Position numbers and translations under genes: made by a program
Source of the DNA: an uncultured Bacteroidales bacterium
GTDB taxonomy: Bacteria > Bacteroidota > Bacteroidia > Bacteroidales > GWA2-32-17
DNA length: 53,731 nucleotides
Assembly (NCBI GenBank): GCA_937960415.1
Contig: CALGPK010000032.1
Location: 1-53,731, forward strand
Direction: 5' to 3'
Notes under the pieces: model-generated
Seen by the model: only the letters and a program-made list of their open reading frames with translations
What the model was told of the DNA's origin: nothing
The model's database searches: none
Part shown: piece by piece, positions 53,353-53,731 of the stretch
Position numbering within the stretch: the first letter of the stretch is position 1
Layout of the letters: each line of letters opens with the position of its first letter

Positions 53353-53385
53353 AACAGCCTCTATTATGAGGCTGTTTGTTTTTTC
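53353..53385 (+). terminator. Intrinsic terminator of the small unit
   Basis: A perfect 9-bp stem: AACAGCCTC (53353-53361) and GAGGCTGTT (53368-53376) around TATTAT, followed by TGTTTTTTC. The T-run is on the plus strand only, so it ends a plus-strand transcript. Confidence 0.8.
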
Positions 53386-53473
53386 TTACCATACCTCCTC
53401 TCTTTTTATAAAATTCGGGTCTATCTAATTGTAATCATTTGATGTACAATTACTTGTATTTATATGTTTTTTA

Positions 53474-53674
53474 GGAAAAAAACCTTACAGGTTTTTAAAA
53501 CCTGTAAGGTTTTTCCTCTCTACTCCCCCGCCATTGCGGGGAGGTTTAGACCCGCCTCTGGCGGGGAAAAACCGACGAAGCAATCGCATAAGGTGTGCAG
53601 GTGTGCAATGGGGGGATTGCTTCGTCCCGATATTCATCGGGACTCGCCATGACGAAATTAGGGTGCTTGCACCC
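53474..53674. repeat. Cluster of five palindromes, dispersed-repeat-like
   Basis: In order: a near-perfect palindrome at 53474-53516 built on ACCTTACAGGTTTT and its complement; CCCCGC-CATT-GCGGGG at 53526-53541; CCCGCC-TCT-GGCGGG at 53551-53565; a 12-bp inverted repeat GACGAAGCAATC (53574-53585) and GATTGCTTCGTC (53615-53626); CCCGAT-ATTC-ATCGGG at 53626-53641; and GGGTGC-TT-GCACCC at 53661-53674. Similar ACCTTACAGGTTTT and GATTGCTTCGTC units are familiar as intergenic repeats in Bacteroidota. Copy number in this genome is unknown. Confidence 0.7.
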
Positions 53675-53731
53675 TTGATTTAAAAAAAAATGTTTTATCT
53701 TTCTCCTATAAATCCCCTTCCAAGTTATTAC
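53675..53731. other. End of window
   Basis: A/T-rich bases with nothing recognised. The palindrome cluster may continue beyond the edge. Confidence 0.3.

Noticed and set aside
53464-53652. A 62-codon plus-strand frame in the palindrome cluster
   Set aside because: It is produced by the palindromic repeats themselves and has no promoter.
1-53731. CRISPR arrays, insertion sequences, prophage, tRNA and rRNA genes
   Set aside because: No regularly spaced direct repeats, transposase motifs, phage genes or cloverleaf-like sequences were found by reading both strands, though short tRNA-like folds could be missed without a covariance search.

Overview
The window is a chromosomal segment of a member of the Bacteroidota, AT-rich by eye. 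The evidence is the type IX secretion genes porX and porW, a short SigA-type primary sigma factor, two TonB-dependent receptors with an N-terminal carboxypeptidase-regulatory-like domain, and repeated promoter-like motifs of the Bacteroidota form TTTG-N19/20-TAnnTTTG. The flavoprotein dehydrogenase genes and the futalosine-type menaquinone genes fit an uncultivated Bacteroidales-like lineage, but genus and family cannot be fixed from the sequence. I see no insertion sequence, prophage, CRISPR array, tRNA or rRNA. Most of the window is ordinary, densely packed core genome with many 1-26 base overlaps.

Layout. 1-2034 (minus): acyl-CoA dehydrogenase, etfB and the start of etfA. 2097-3099 (minus): a small thiamine-binding-type protein overlapping an unrecognised gene. 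3172-8199 (minus): secA, a MORN-type lipoprotein and asd. 8200-8888: a gap that ends in a TPP riboswitch controlling a TonB receptor (8889-11255). 11252-17204 (minus): ald, tsaE, porX, porW. 17266-17362 (minus): SRP RNA with its own promoter. 17398-23995 (minus): rpsA, a STAS protein, ribonuclease Z, mqnB, mqnD and a FlaA1/CapD-type sugar dehydratase. 24317-30143 (plus): a second TonB receptor, then surE, a small membrane protein, lpxB and a SpoIID-like gene. 30145-39212 (minus): queD, a TPR/LytS-type kinase, a WD40 protein with a degenerate caspase-like tail, a multi-PAS protein with degenerate kinase and receiver regions, a small PAS protein, an isoaspartyl peptidase and a DUF3592-like membrane protein. 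39260-43587: an outer-membrane barrel protein, an ArsR regulator, and a methyltransferase/EEP/murB operon. 44048-44908 (plus): sigA. 44960-46867 (minus): an OmpA-family protein with PorE-like architecture. 46969-52994 (plus): an M28 peptidase, a tricorn-like S41 protease and two unrecognised exported proteins. 52995-53731: a possible small gene with its own promoter and terminator, then a cluster of palindromes.

The strongest candidate for something undescribed is the tightly packed minus-strand group at 30.8-36.8 kb. It joins a seven-bladed WD40 protein with a caspase-like domain that seems to lack the His/Cys dyad, a multi-PAS protein with a kinase-like core lacking an H-box and a receiver-like tail lacking the phospho-Asp, and a PAS/coiled-coil protein. 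A LytS-type kinase with no partner regulator lies just upstream. Other points of note are the hairpin next to the start codon behind the TPP aptamer, the compact small-ORF unit near 53.1 kb, and the palindrome mosaic at 53.5 kb.
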